NCBI GenBank assembly: GCA_947475845.1 | Contig: CANJMO010000010.1 | Span: 1-48,748 of the forward strand | Direction: 5' to 3' | DNA length: 48,748 bases | From: Caulobacteraceae bacterium | GTDB taxonomy: Bacteria; Pseudomonadota; Alphaproteobacteria; Caulobacterales; Caulobacteraceae | Part shown: piece by piece, positions 1 to 8,204 of the stretch | How positions within the stretch are numbered: the stretch's first letter is position 1 | How the letters are laid out: every line of letters begins with the position of its first letter | Position numbers and translations under genes: made by a program | Notes under the pieces: generated by a model | Seen by the model: the letters and a program-made list of their open reading frames with translations, nothing else | The model's database searches: none | Told to the model about the DNA's origin: nothing

Positions 1-150
1 CAGCGCCTATACCGCGAGGAGCGCCTGACGGTGCGCCGCCGCGGCGGCCGCAAGCGCGCGATGGGGACCCGGCGACCGATCGAGACGCCGCTGACAGCCA
101 ACCAGCGATGGAGCCCGGACTTTGTCTCCGACCAGATGACGGACGGGCGT
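1..150 (+). pseudogene. IS3-family transposase (OrfB) internal fragment
   Basis: The frame from base 1 reads without a stop through about base 150. It gives a peptide typical of the stretch of IS3-family OrfB just before and at the start of the DDE integrase core: LTVRRRGGRKRA, then NQRWSPDFVSDQMTDGR. The Asp in the WSPDFV segment is probably the first catalytic acid. The family normally continues with RRFRxLxVVDDxTREC, but here the similarity stops abruptly after TDGR. The rest of the catalytic domain and the inverted repeat are absent. The left part lies outside the window. This is a broken element next to a truncated helicase gene. Confidence 0.75.
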
Positions 151-154
151 GGCT

Positions 155-237
155 GGGCCGCGCCCGTCGAACCACGCGGCGAAGCGTGGGGGCAGGACGG
201 GGCCCAACTCGGCGGCCGCTTTGGCCTGGATGTTCAA
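155..237 (-). pseudogene. 5' fragment of ligase-associated Lhr-type DEXH helicase gene
   Basis: On the minus strand a TTG at 237 opens a frame that reads LPPRFAAWFDGRG after a short leader. This matches the usual N-terminus of ligase-associated Lhr-like helicases, where FAAWFxxRGWxPRxHQ precedes the Walker A motif. After about 27 residues the frame enters the complement of the IS3 transposase fragment and similarity is lost. The helicase motifs are therefore missing and only the start of the gene remains. The start is inferred, since no ATG and no clear ribosome site are visible. Identity rests on about 15 recognisable residues. Confidence 0.55.
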
Positions 238-307
238 CGCGTCACCATCAGCTCGGATATAGCATGTTCCTGTTCCGTTTCACGGGCGAAGCGGCTAACT
301 AACGAAG

Positions 308-3103
308 GTGAACGCGCTCGCCCCGAGTCTCGACCTTGCCCCCGCCCTGGTGGTCCTGCCGGGCCCTAAGGCGGCGATCGCCGATGGCGCCGGCGCGCGT
401 CCGGTGCGGGCCCCCGAGGCGCGCGATCTGATGGAAAGCGGCATGGCGCTGGTGGCCCACGCCGGCCTGACCGCGCGGCGGCTGGGGCTGTCGGGCGCGG
501 TGCGCTCACGCGACCTGTTCGACGCGTTGGAGCTCTACGCCTTCGTCCGGCCCGCGCGGTTCTGCGCGCCGTCGGCGGTGGGGCTGGCCCAGGCGCTGGG
601 ACTGTCGGAGCCGAAATCGCCGGCCGAGCAGGCGACGATGCTGCAGACCGCCTGCCGCCAATTGCTGGGCGAGATCGCCGAAAATCCCTGGCCGACTCGC
701 GAGGAATGCCTGGCCCTGGCCGAGACCATGGGCCGCGCCGGCTGGGCTTGGTCGCCTTCGGTGGTGATGGCGCTGAGGTCCAGGCCTGTGCGCGAGGGCT
801 GGCGCGGGTCGGGCCTGGAGGTCTGGGGCCGAATCCCGGAGTGGGAAGACCAGGCGCCGCCGGGCGAGTCGGGCACGCGGCCGGTGGAGCCGGAAGCGGC
901 GCGGGCGCGGCTGGCGGAGCTGCTGCAACGGGCGGGGCTCGACGAAGCGCGCCCGACCCAGGCGGAGTTCGCCGCAGAGGCCGCCTTCGCCTTTTCGCCG
1001 CGCGAACGCGAGGGCGAACCACGCATGATGCTGGCCGAGGCCGGCACCGGCGTCGGCAAAACCATGGCCTATCTGGCGCCGGCGAGCCTGTGGGCCGAGG
1101 CCAACGGACCGGCGGTGTGGGTGTCGACCTACACTCGCGCCCTGCAGCGCCAGATCGAGCGCGAGAGCCACGCCATCTATCCCGACCCCGCTATCCGCGC
1201 GACCAAGGCGGTGGTCAGGAAGGGGCGCGAGAACTACCTGTGCCTGCTGAACCTGCAGGAGATGGTCAACGCAGCCCAGTTGGGCAACGGCGACCTGATC
1301 GGGGTGGCCCTGGCAGCGCGCTGGGTGCGGGCGACGCGCGACGGCGACATGACCGGCGGCGACTTCCCCGCCTGGCTGCCGACCCTGTTCGCAGTGGGCG
1401 CACAGATGCAGGGCAGCGCCGCCAATCTGGTGGACCGGCGCGGGGAGTGCATCCACGCCGGCTGCATGCACTACCGCTCCTGCTTCATCGAGAAGTCGGT
1501 GCGGGCGTCCAAGCGGGCCGACATCGTCATCGCCAACCACGCGCTGGTTTTGACCCAGGCGGCGTTCGACGGCGCCCGGCTGGCGCGAGGCGGCAAGACC
1601 GACGGCGAGTCGACCACGCTGAAGCGGATCGTGTTCGACGAAGGCCACCATCTGTTCGACGCCGCCGACAGCGCCTTCTCCGCCGCCCTGTCGGGCCAGG
1701 AGGCGGCCGAGCTGCGCCGCTGGATTCGCGGGCCTGAGGGGCGCGGCCGGCGTGGACGCGGGCTCGAGCAGCGGCTGATGGACATGCTCGGCGACCGCGA
1801 GGAGGCCAAGAAAAACCTGCACGACGCCATCCGCGCCGCCGCCGCCCTCCCGGGCGAACAGTGGTCTGGCCGGATCGCGCCGGCCACCGGCGAGATCAAT
1901 CCGATCGGGCCGATCGAGCAGTTCCTGGTGACGGTGATCGAGCAGCTGCGCGCGCGCGCCGAGCCGTCGGAGATGGGCCAGGAATGCGCCGCCCGCCCGG
2001 CCCTGGAACTGGTGCGCGAAAGCGCCCGCGCCGCCGCCCGCGCCCTGGCCGAGATCGAGGCGCCGTTGCTGGCCCTGGCCCGGGCGCTGGAGGATGTGCT
2101 GGACGAGGAGGCCGAGACCCTGCCGCCCAACGAGCGCGGCAGAATTGAAGGCGCTTTGCGTGGGCTCGATAGGCGCGCGCGGATGACCCTGCCGGCCTGG
2201 CGCTCGATGCTGCGGGCGATCGACGAAGACAGCGAGGACGACCCTGATTTCGTCGACTGGTTCGAGTCGACTTACGCCTTTGGCCGGGTGGTCGACGCCG
2301 CCTACCGCCGCCATTGGGTCGATCCGACCGAGCCCCTGCGCGCGGCGGTGCTGGCCCCGGCCCACGGGGTGCTGGTGACCAGCGCGACCCTGGCCGATCC
2401 GGCGCTTGCCGACCCCTTCGCCCTGGCCGAGATGCGGACCGGAGCCGCGCGCCTGCCCGACCGGCCCAAGACCCTCAAGCTGGCCTCGCCGTTCGACTAT
2501 GCCAGCAACTCCCGCGCGTTCGTGGTGACGGATGTCGGCCGCGAGGACCCGCGCCAGGTGGCCGCCGCGATGCGCGAGCTCTTCTTGGCCGCCGGGGGCG
2601 GGGGGCTCGGCCTGTTTACCGCGATCCGCCGCTTGCGCGCCGTCTACGACCGCCTGGCCGCGCCGCTGGCCGAGAAGGGGTTGCCTCTGTATGCCCAGCA
2701 CGTCGATCCGCTGGAGGTCGGGGCCCTGGTCGACATCTTCCGCGCCGAGGAGAACAGCTGCCTGTTCGGCACCGATGCGGTGCGTGACGGCGTCGATGTC
2801 CCCGGCCGCTCGCTACGCCTGCTCGTGTTCGACCGGGTGCCGTGGCCGCGCCCGGACATCCTGCACAAGGCGCGCCGTCAGCGGTTCGGGGCCAAGGGGT
2901 ACGACGACGCTATCGCCCGCGCCCGCATCAGCCAGGCGTTCGGCCGCCTGATCCGCAGGGCCGACGACAAGGGGGTGTTCGTCATGCTCGACGCCGCCGC
3001 CCCGACGCGCCTGTTCTCCAGTCTGCCGCCGGGGGTGGAGCTGCAGCGCGTGGGGCTGGTGGAGGCGATCGAGGCGACGGCGGCTTTCCTCAAGACCGAC
3101 TGA
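308..3103 (+). CDS. ATP-dependent DNA helicase, DinG/Rad3 (XPD-like) family
   Basis: A 931-residue superfamily 2 helicase expected to unwind DNA with 5'-3' polarity in repair or replication-fork rescue. Walker A is AGTGVGKT near residue 246 and Walker B is the DEGH box (VFDEGHH) near residue 442. The motif VI-like QAFGRLIRR lies near residue 877. Four cysteines suit the Fe-S cluster of XPD/DinG enzymes: one in ENYLC and three in GECIHAGCMHYRSC. About 190 N-terminal residues precede the helicase core; their function is unknown. A GTG start at 308 is chosen because the N-terminal segment (DALELYAFVRPARFCAPSA) looks family-conserved. It is divergent from the helicase remnant at 237. Confidence 0.9.
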   Translation: MNALAPSLDLAPALVVLPGPKAAIADGAGARPVRAPEARDLMESGMALVAHAGLTARRLGLSGAVRSRDLFDALELYAFVRPARFCAPSAVGLAQALGLSEPKSPAEQATMLQTACRQLLGEIAENPWPTREECLALAETMGRAGWAWSPSVVMALRSRPVREGWRGSGLEVWGRIPEWEDQAPPGESGTRPVEPEAARARLAELLQRAGLDEARPTQAEFAAEAAFAFSPREREGEPRMMLAEAGTGVGKTMAYLAPASLWAEANGPAVWVSTYTRALQRQIERESHAIYPDPAIRATKAVVRKGRENYLCLLNLQEMVNAAQLGNGDLIGVALAARWVRATRDGDMTGGDFPAWLPTLFAVGAQMQGSAANLVDRRGECIHAGCMHYRSCFIEKSVRASKRADIVIANHALVLTQAAFDGARLARGGKTDGESTTLKRIVFDEGHHLFDAADSAFSAALSGQEAAELRRWIRGPEGRGRRGRGLEQRLMDMLGDREEAKKNLHDAIRAAAALPGEQWSGRIAPATGEINPIGPIEQFLVTVIEQLRARAEPSEMGQECAARPALELVRESARAAARALAEIEAPLLALARALEDVLDEEAETLPPNERGRIEGALRGLDRRARMTLPAWRSMLRAIDEDSEDDPDFVDWFESTYAFGRVVDAAYRRHWVDPTEPLRAAVLAPAHGVLVTSATLADPALADPFALAEMRTGAARLPDRPKTLKLASPFDYASNSRAFVVTDVGREDPRQVAAAMRELFLAAGGGGLGLFTAIRRLRAVYDRLAAPLAEKGLPLYAQHVDPLEVGALVDIFRAEENSCLFGTDAVRDGVDVPGRSLRLLVFDRVPWPRPDILHKARRQRFGAKGYDDAIARARISQAFGRLIRRADDKGVFVMLDAAAPTRLFSSLPPGVELQRVGLVEAIEATAAFLKTD

Positions 3104-3118
3104 TCGCTAGTCAGGGGT

Positions 3119-3691
3119 ATGAGCCACACGCCGTCGCAAAACCCTGCGCCGCCTGACCCCACCGAACTGGAGCTGTTCACCGGCTTCCTCGGCGCCAGCC
3201 TGCGCGGCTTCGGCGGGGTGTTCGTCATGGGCCGGCGGATGCTGGTGGAGGAGAAGCGATGGCTGACCCCGGACGAGTTCGTCGAGATCCTTGGCGTCTG
3301 CCAGTTCCTGCCGGGGGCTAACATCGTCAACGTCTCAGTGGCGGTCGGCCAGAGGTTCAGGGGCTGGCGCGGTTCGCTGGCGTCCCTGGCCGGGCTGATC
3401 GTCGCGCCGGGCGCCATCTCGGTCGGACTGGCGGCGCTGTTCCTGCACTACGCCTTCATCCCGCAGGTCTCGCGGGCGATGGGCGCGGTCGCGGCGGCTG
3501 CTGCGGGGCTGGTGATCGGAACGGCGGTCAAGATGGCCGGGCCGCTGCTCAAGCAGGACGGGGTGTTGGCCATTCCCATCTGCCTTGGCACTCTGATCGC
3601 GGCGGGGGTGCTGCACTGGCCGCTGATCGTGGTGCTGCTGGTCATGGCGCCGGCCGGCGCGGCCCTGGCCTGGGTCAGGCGGGCGCGATGA
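3119..3691 (+). CDS. chrA: Chromate transporter, N-terminal-type half protein
   Basis: This 190-residue inner-membrane protein carries one CHR domain. The family is represented by FTGFLGASLRGFGGVF and by the segment EFVEILGVCQFLPGANIVN, which matches the conserved P-G-x-N motif region. Four to six hydrophobic segments follow. Short-chain CHR proteins work as pairs that export chromate. The ATG at 3119 is 15 bases after the helicase stop. The stop overlaps the start of the second half gene (ATGA at 3688-3691), so the two are translationally coupled. The substrate is assigned from family only. Confidence 0.9.
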   Translation: MSHTPSQNPAPPDPTELELFTGFLGASLRGFGGVFVMGRRMLVEEKRWLTPDEFVEILGVCQFLPGANIVNVSVAVGQRFRGWRGSLASLAGLIVAPGAISVGLAALFLHYAFIPQVSRAMGAVAAAAAGLVIGTAVKMAGPLLKQDGVLAIPICLGTLIAAGVLHWPLIVVLLVMAPAGAALAWVRRAR

Positions 3692-4221
3692 GCGAGACCC
3701 CGTCGCCGCTCGGCCCCATCGCCATCCAGTTCGCCCTCTTGTCCGTGGTGGCTGTCGGCGGGGTCAACGCGGTCACCCCGGAAATCCATCGCCAGGTGGT
3801 GGAAACCAGCCACTGGATGAGCTCGCGCGAGTTCTCCGAGCTGTTCGCGGTGGCCCAGGCCACGCCCGGCCCCAACATGCTGATCGCGACCCTGGTGGGC
3901 TGGAAGGTCGGCAGCTGGCTGGGAGCCATCGTCGCCACGGTCGCCGTGGTCGGGCCGTCTAGCGTGATCGTCTACACCGTGTCGCGCCTGTGGGACCGCT
4001 TCCGCGACCTGCCGTGGCGCAAGGTGGTGCAGGCGGGCATGGCGCCGGTGGTGGTCGGGCTGATCGGCTCGTCCGGCTACATCCTGGCCAAGGGCGGAGC
4101 GGCTGACTGGCGGGGGATGCTGGTGGTGGCCGCCTCCGCCATCCTGATCTGGCGAACCCGGCTCAACCCGCTGTGGATGCTGGCGGGCGCGGCGGGGCTG
4201 TCGCTGCTGGGCGTCGTCTAG
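3688..4221 (+). CDS. chrA: Chromate transporter, C-terminal-type half protein
   Basis: This 177-residue membrane protein is the second CHR domain of a split chromate transporter. It contains FALLSVVAVGGVNAVTPEIH and the motif FAVAQATPGPNMLIATLVGW, which corresponds to the P-G-P-N signature of the family. Several hydrophobic helices follow. It starts with the ATGA overlap at the end of the preceding half gene and probably forms a heterodimer with it. Convergent to the CDF transporter gene ending at 4244, with a 22-base gap. Confidence 0.9.
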   Translation: MSETPSPLGPIAIQFALLSVVAVGGVNAVTPEIHRQVVETSHWMSSREFSELFAVAQATPGPNMLIATLVGWKVGSWLGAIVATVAVVGPSSVIVYTVSRLWDRFRDLPWRKVVQAGMAPVVVGLIGSSGYILAKGGAADWRGMLVVAASAILIWRTRLNPLWMLAGAAGLSLLGVV

Positions 4222-4243
4222 CGCACACTGACCTCAAGCAGCT

Positions 4244-5233
4244 TCAGTGGTGGTCCGGGTGACAGTCGAAGCCCTGGCGCTCGATCTGGAAGGTCGCGTG
4301 TTCGATCCTGAACCGGCGCTCCATGGTCTTGCACAGTTTCTGCAGGAAGGCGTCGTTGTTGGCTTCCTCGGGCATGACGAGGTGGGCGGTCATGGCTAAC
4401 GAGGACGCGCCCATGGCCCAGACGTGCAGGTCGTGGACTTCGCTGACGCCGGGCTGCTGGCACAGGTAGTCGCGCACGGCCTTGACGTCGATCGAGCGGG
4501 GGGCGGCGTCCATGGCCATGTCGGTAGCTTCGCGCAGCAGGCCCCAGGTGCCGTAGAGGATCACCAGAACGATGACGATGCTGGCCAGGGGGTCGATCCA
4601 GCTGGCCCCGGTCAGCATGACCAGCAGGCCGGCGGCGATCACCCCGACCGAGATCAGGGCGTCGGCGGCCATGTGCAGGAAGGCGGCCTTGACGTTGGTG
4701 TCGTCCTCGCGGCCGCGCATGAACATCAGGGCGGTGGCGCCGTTGATCAGCACGCCGAGGCCGGCGGTGACCATGACCATGGTGCTCTGCACCGGCTCGG
4801 GCTCCAGGAAGCGATGGAAGGCCTCCCAGACGATGGCGCCCGAGGCGAACACCAGCAGCAGGCCGTTGATCAGGGCGGCGAACACGGTCGCCTTGCCGAA
4901 ACCATAGGTGCGCTGGCTGCCGCTGGGCTGCTTGGCCAGCCATACCGCGCCGCCGGCCAGCGCCAGGCCGAGGACGTCGGACAGGTTGTGGCTGGCGTCG
5001 GCGAACAGGGCGGTGGAGTTGGACAGCACGCCGGCGATGGCCTCGGCGATGACGAAGGCCAGGTTCAGGCCGATGCCGATCAGATAACGCCAGTCGCCCA
5101 GGCTGCCGGGCGGGGCGTGATGGTGGTGATGGCCGTGCCCATGTCCATGGTTGTGATGGCCGTGATCGTGGTCATGATCGTGCGCGTGATCATCATGGCC
5201 GTGTTCGTGCGGATGGTCGTGATCGTGGGCCAT
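4244..5233 (-). CDS. Cation diffusion facilitator (Zn2+/Cd2+ efflux), CzcD/ZitB type
   Basis: A 329-residue metal/proton antiporter of the inner membrane. The first 40 residues are almost entirely His and Asp with a few Gly, a likely metal-buffering tail. Six helices follow. The binding-site signature is split as ALFADASHNLSDVLGLAL in TM2 (HxxxD type) and HMAADALISVGVIAAGLL in TM5. A cytoplasmic CDF C-terminal domain ends the protein (VSEVHDLHVWAMGASSLAMT). It lies 9 bases after the stop of the prephenate dehydrogenase gene, so it may be the last gene of the aromatic operon. Zinc is the likeliest substrate by family. Confidence 0.9.
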   Translation of the reverse strand: MAHDHDHPHEHGHDDHAHDHDHDHGHHNHGHGHGHHHHHAPPGSLGDWRYLIGIGLNLAFVIAEAIAGVLSNSTALFADASHNLSDVLGLALAGGAVWLAKQPSGSQRTYGFGKATVFAALINGLLLVFASGAIVWEAFHRFLEPEPVQSTMVMVTAGLGVLINGATALMFMRGREDDTNVKAAFLHMAADALISVGVIAAGLLVMLTGASWIDPLASIVIVLVILYGTWGLLREATDMAMDAAPRSIDVKAVRDYLCQQPGVSEVHDLHVWAMGASSLAMTAHLVMPEEANNDAFLQKLCKTMERRFRIEHATFQIERQGFDCHPDHH

Positions 5234-5242
5234 GACTCGACC

Positions 5243-6217
5243 TTAAGACTTATCCGGAGGGGTCAGGGTTTGATCCACCGCAACCGGCGCCGCGCCGTTA
5301 TGGCGGCCGAAGTCGGGTTCGGCGGTTTCCTGGCCGGCCTCGATGATGCCGCGGCGGATGGCGCGGGTGCGGGTGAACAGCTCCTGCAGCTTGTCGCCGT
5401 CGCCCCAGCGGATCGCCCGCGACAGAGCCTGCAGGTCCTCGTTGAAGCGGCCGAGGATTTCCAGCACCGCGTCCTTGTTGTTGAGGAACACGTCGCGCCA
5501 CATCACCGGGTCGGACGCGGCGATGCGGGTGAAGTCGCGGAAACCGCCGGCGGAGTACTTCATCACCTCGGCCTGGGTCACCTCTTCCAGGTCCGCTGCG
5601 GTGCCGACGATGTTGTAGGCGATCAGGTGCGGCAGATGGCTGGTCACCGCGAGCACCAGGTCGTGGTGCTGCTCGTCCATGGTCTCGACCTTGGCTCCGA
5701 TGGCGGTCCAGAAGGCGGACAGCTTCTCGACGGCGGCCAGGTAGGCGGGGTCCTGCGAGGGGCCGGGCGTCAGGATCGTCCAGCGGTTCTGGAACAGTTC
5801 GGCGAAACCGGCGTCGGGGCCGGAGTGCTCGGTCCCGGCGATCGGGTGGCCCGGGATGACGAACACATGGCCCGGGGCGCTGGCGCGCATGGCGTTGCCG
5901 GGGGCCGCCTTGACCGAGCCGACGTCGCTGATGATCGCGCCGGGCTTGTAAGCGGGCGCGGCCTCTTCCGCGGCCTCGCCGACGGCGCCGACGGGGGTGG
6001 CGAAGATCACCAGATCGGCGTTCCTGACCGCGTCCTGCAGATCGTCTGTAACCCGGTCGGCGATGCCCAATTCCTCGACGCGGGTCTTGGCGGCGCCGCG
6101 CTCGGCCACGACGATAGTCCAGGCCGCGCCGGTGGCGCGCACCGCGCGGACTACTGAGCCGCCGATCAGGCCGCAGCCGATCACCGCTATGGTGTCGAAG
6201 ACCGGGGTGTTGCTCAT
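5243..6217 (-). CDS. tyrC: Prephenate/arogenate dehydrogenase (cyclohexadienyl dehydrogenase)
   Basis: A 324-residue NAD(P)-dependent enzyme that converts prephenate (or arogenate) to the tyrosine precursor. The Rossmann motif is IGCGLIGGS near residues 12-20. Family motifs include GHPIAGTEHSGPDAG near residue 120 and VTSHLPHLIAY further on, both around catalytic and substrate-binding His residues. The ATG at 6217 is preferred because it overlaps the hisC stop (ATGA, 6214-6217) and places the Rossmann motif at the usual distance from the N-terminus. Third step gene in a chorismate mutase-hisC-tyrC operon. Confidence 0.93.
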   Translation of the reverse strand: MSNTPVFDTIAVIGCGLIGGSVVRAVRATGAAWTIVVAERGAAKTRVEELGIADRVTDDLQDAVRNADLVIFATPVGAVGEAAEEAAPAYKPGAIISDVGSVKAAPGNAMRASAPGHVFVIPGHPIAGTEHSGPDAGFAELFQNRWTILTPGPSQDPAYLAAVEKLSAFWTAIGAKVETMDEQHHDLVLAVTSHLPHLIAYNIVGTAADLEEVTQAEVMKYSAGGFRDFTRIAASDPVMWRDVFLNNKDAVLEILGRFNEDLQALSRAIRWGDGDKLQELFTRTRAIRRGIIEAGQETAEPDFGRHNGAAPVAVDQTLTPPDKS

Positions 6218-7326
6218 GACGCCATGAAGGCCTGCAGGGCCTCGACCACGGCGCGGTTGTGCTCTTCCAGGCCGATGGTGATGCGGACGTGGTCGGGCAG
6301 GCCGTAGTTCTTGACCCCACGCACGATCCAGCCGCGGTCGGCCAGCCAGGCTTCCGCCGCCAGGGCGTTGTGCTTGTCCGGCGCGGCCGGGAAGCGGGCC
6401 AGGACGAAGTTGGCGTGCGAGGGCGTCACCTCCAGGCCGAGGCCGCCGAGCTGCTGGGTCAGCCACGGCCGCCACTGTGCGACCAGCGCCAGGGAGCGGT
6501 CCTGGAAGTCCTGATCGGCGAGGGCGGCGATGGCCGCGTCCTGGCCCGGCAGGACCACATTGAACGGCAGGCGGATGCGGTCCAGCGCGGCGACGACGGG
6601 CTCAGGCGCATAGGCCCAGCCGACGCGCAGGGCGGCCAGGCCGTGCAGTTTGCTGAAGGTGCGGGTGACCACGATGTTATCGGCCGCGCGCGCCAGGTCG
6701 AGGCCGTCGCTGAAACCGGGCGCGGACGAGAATTCGCAATAGGCCCCGTCGATCACCAGGATCACATTGCCCGGCAGGCCCTCGTGCAGGCGCCGGACCT
6801 CGGCCTCGCTGAGAACGGTGCCGGTGGGGTTGGACGGGTTGGCGAAGAACACCAGCCGGGTGCGTTCGTCAACCAGGGCCAGCAGGTTGTCGACGTGGGT
6901 GGTCAGTTCCGGCTCGTCGGCGTAGCGCACCTCGCCGCCGCAGGCCTTGGCCCCGATGGCGTAGGCGGCGAAGCCGTACTGGCCCATGACGATGTTGTCG
7001 CCGGGCTGCAGATAGACCTGGTTGAGCAGGGCGAAGATCTCGTCCGAGCCGCAGCCGAACACCAGCCGCTCGGGCTCAAGCCGGAAGTGGCCGGCGATGG
7101 CGGCCCGCAGGTCGGCGTTGGTGGAGTCCGGATAGCGGTTCAGGCGTGAGCCGGCGGCCTCGAACGCCGCCAGGGCGGCGGGGCTGCAGCCGAGCGCGTT
7201 CTCGTTGGACGACATCTTGACCGGGACGACGTTGGGATTGGTGGCCTTGGATTTGCCAGGCACATAGGCATGGATATCCAGGATGCCCGGCTTGACCTGC
7301 GGTGTGGGTTTTGAGGGCGCGCTCAT
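6214..7326 (-). CDS. hisC: Histidinol-phosphate / aromatic aminotransferase
   Basis: A 370-residue fold-type I PLP aminotransferase. It shows the HisC hallmarks: SSNENALGCSP near the N-terminus, RYPDSTNADLR, the FANPSNPTGT motif, and the Schiff-base lysine in RTFSKLHGLAALRVGW. A C-terminal Arg lies in PDHVRITIGL. Between chorismate mutase and prephenate dehydrogenase, it probably acts in phenylalanine/tyrosine synthesis (HisC2/AroJ role) as well as, or instead of, histidine synthesis. The start is 9 bases after the chorismate mutase stop. Confidence 0.92.
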   Translation of the reverse strand: MSAPSKPTPQVKPGILDIHAYVPGKSKATNPNVVPVKMSSNENALGCSPAALAAFEAAGSRLNRYPDSTNADLRAAIAGHFRLEPERLVFGCGSDEIFALLNQVYLQPGDNIVMGQYGFAAYAIGAKACGGEVRYADEPELTTHVDNLLALVDERTRLVFFANPSNPTGTVLSEAEVRRLHEGLPGNVILVIDGAYCEFSSAPGFSDGLDLARAADNIVVTRTFSKLHGLAALRVGWAYAPEPVVAALDRIRLPFNVVLPGQDAAIAALADQDFQDRSLALVAQWRPWLTQQLGGLGLEVTPSHANFVLARFPAAPDKHNALAAEAWLADRGWIVRGVKNYGLPDHVRITIGLEEHNRAVVEALQAFMAS

Positions 7327-7335
7327 GGGCGCTGC

Positions 7336-8133
7336 TTACACGTCGAAGGGGGCTGATGCAGCCCCAATCACGCCCTTGAGCTTGCCGGGCGCCAGCTTCA
7401 GCCGCTCGTCGTCGCGCTGCACATAGCCGGCCAGGACGAACAGCTTCAGCCCGCCGGCGTCGGCCAGCAGTTCGGCGGCGAAGCCGATCGTGCCGAGATG
7501 TTCGATCAGAACCGGGGCCTGTTGCGGCGCGTCGGTGACCCAGAAGGTCTCGTCGCGGCCGGAGGGTTCGACCTCCACCTGGGCCACGGCCAGGGCGGTG
7601 TGCGGGCCCCAGCGGCGCAGACACGGCAGGGAGGCGAAGACGTTGAGCTTGGGTTCGGCCAGGAGCTTGCCCCACCACGGCGTCGTTGAGGCCAGGGCCA
7701 GGACGCCGACCCCGCCAAGCGTCTTGGCCGCCGAGATGGCGTCGTCGGGGCGCGCGGCGCCACGGATGGCGACGCCGGCCCCAAAGCGGATGCGGGCCAG
7801 TTCAACCGTGCGCACCAGGTTATTGCCGCCCCACAGGCTGATGTGGAAGGCGCCCTGCCGCGCCAGGCTGTCGGCCATGATCTGCCGCCACAGGCCGATG
7901 ACGACTTCGGTGGAGACCGACGGATCCTTGGCCAGCAGCAGCCGTCGCAGGATCTGGGCCTCGCGCGCCGGCCGCAGGCCGAAGCTGAGTTCGCCGCGCG
8001 CGCGCTTGGCCTTGGCCACCGACGAGGCCAGCCCGGCGCGCTCGGCGATCAGGGACAGCACCTGATCGTCGATGGCGTCGATGCGCTGGCGCACATCATC
8101 CAGAGACAGGGTTTCCGGCGGCTTATCTGCCAT
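7336..8133 (-). CDS. Chorismate mutase (AroQ type) with long C-terminal extension
   Basis: A 265-residue protein. Residues 10-95 form an AroQ helical chorismate mutase domain: VRQRIDAIDDQVLSLIAERA, then KAKR and RPAREAQILRRLL. The remaining roughly 170 residues look like a degenerate prephenate-dehydratase-type module and a possible ACT-like end (GTIGFAAELLADAGGLKLF). The Thr-Arg-Phe catalytic motif of prephenate dehydratase is not visible. It makes prephenate for the downstream hisC and tyrC products. The extension could be a regulatory domain; that is inference. Confidence 0.88.
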   Translation of the reverse strand: MADKPPETLSLDDVRQRIDAIDDQVLSLIAERAGLASSVAKAKRARGELSFGLRPAREAQILRRLLLAKDPSVSTEVVIGLWRQIMADSLARQGAFHISLWGGNNLVRTVELARIRFGAGVAIRGAARPDDAISAAKTLGGVGVLALASTTPWWGKLLAEPKLNVFASLPCLRRWGPHTALAVAQVEVEPSGRDETFWVTDAPQQAPVLIEHLGTIGFAAELLADAGGLKLFVLAGYVQRDDERLKLAPGKLKGVIGAASAPFDV

Positions 8134-8204
8134 CGTCTATAACTCTCGCGCCCCAGCGACAAAGACGGCGCGGACCATAGACATTGCGCTCACCGGCGCA
8201 ACCT

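Noticed and set aside
506-2701. 731-residue ORF antisense to the DinG-type helicase
   Set aside because: Composition is a Gly/Gln/Arg/Ala-rich shadow of a high-GC gene; no motif, and the plus-strand gene has clear helicase motifs.
4424-6157. 577-residue plus-strand ORF over the CDF and tyrC genes
   Set aside because: It is the complement of two confident genes; its Met/Val-rich stretch is just the antisense of the His/Asp-rich tail.
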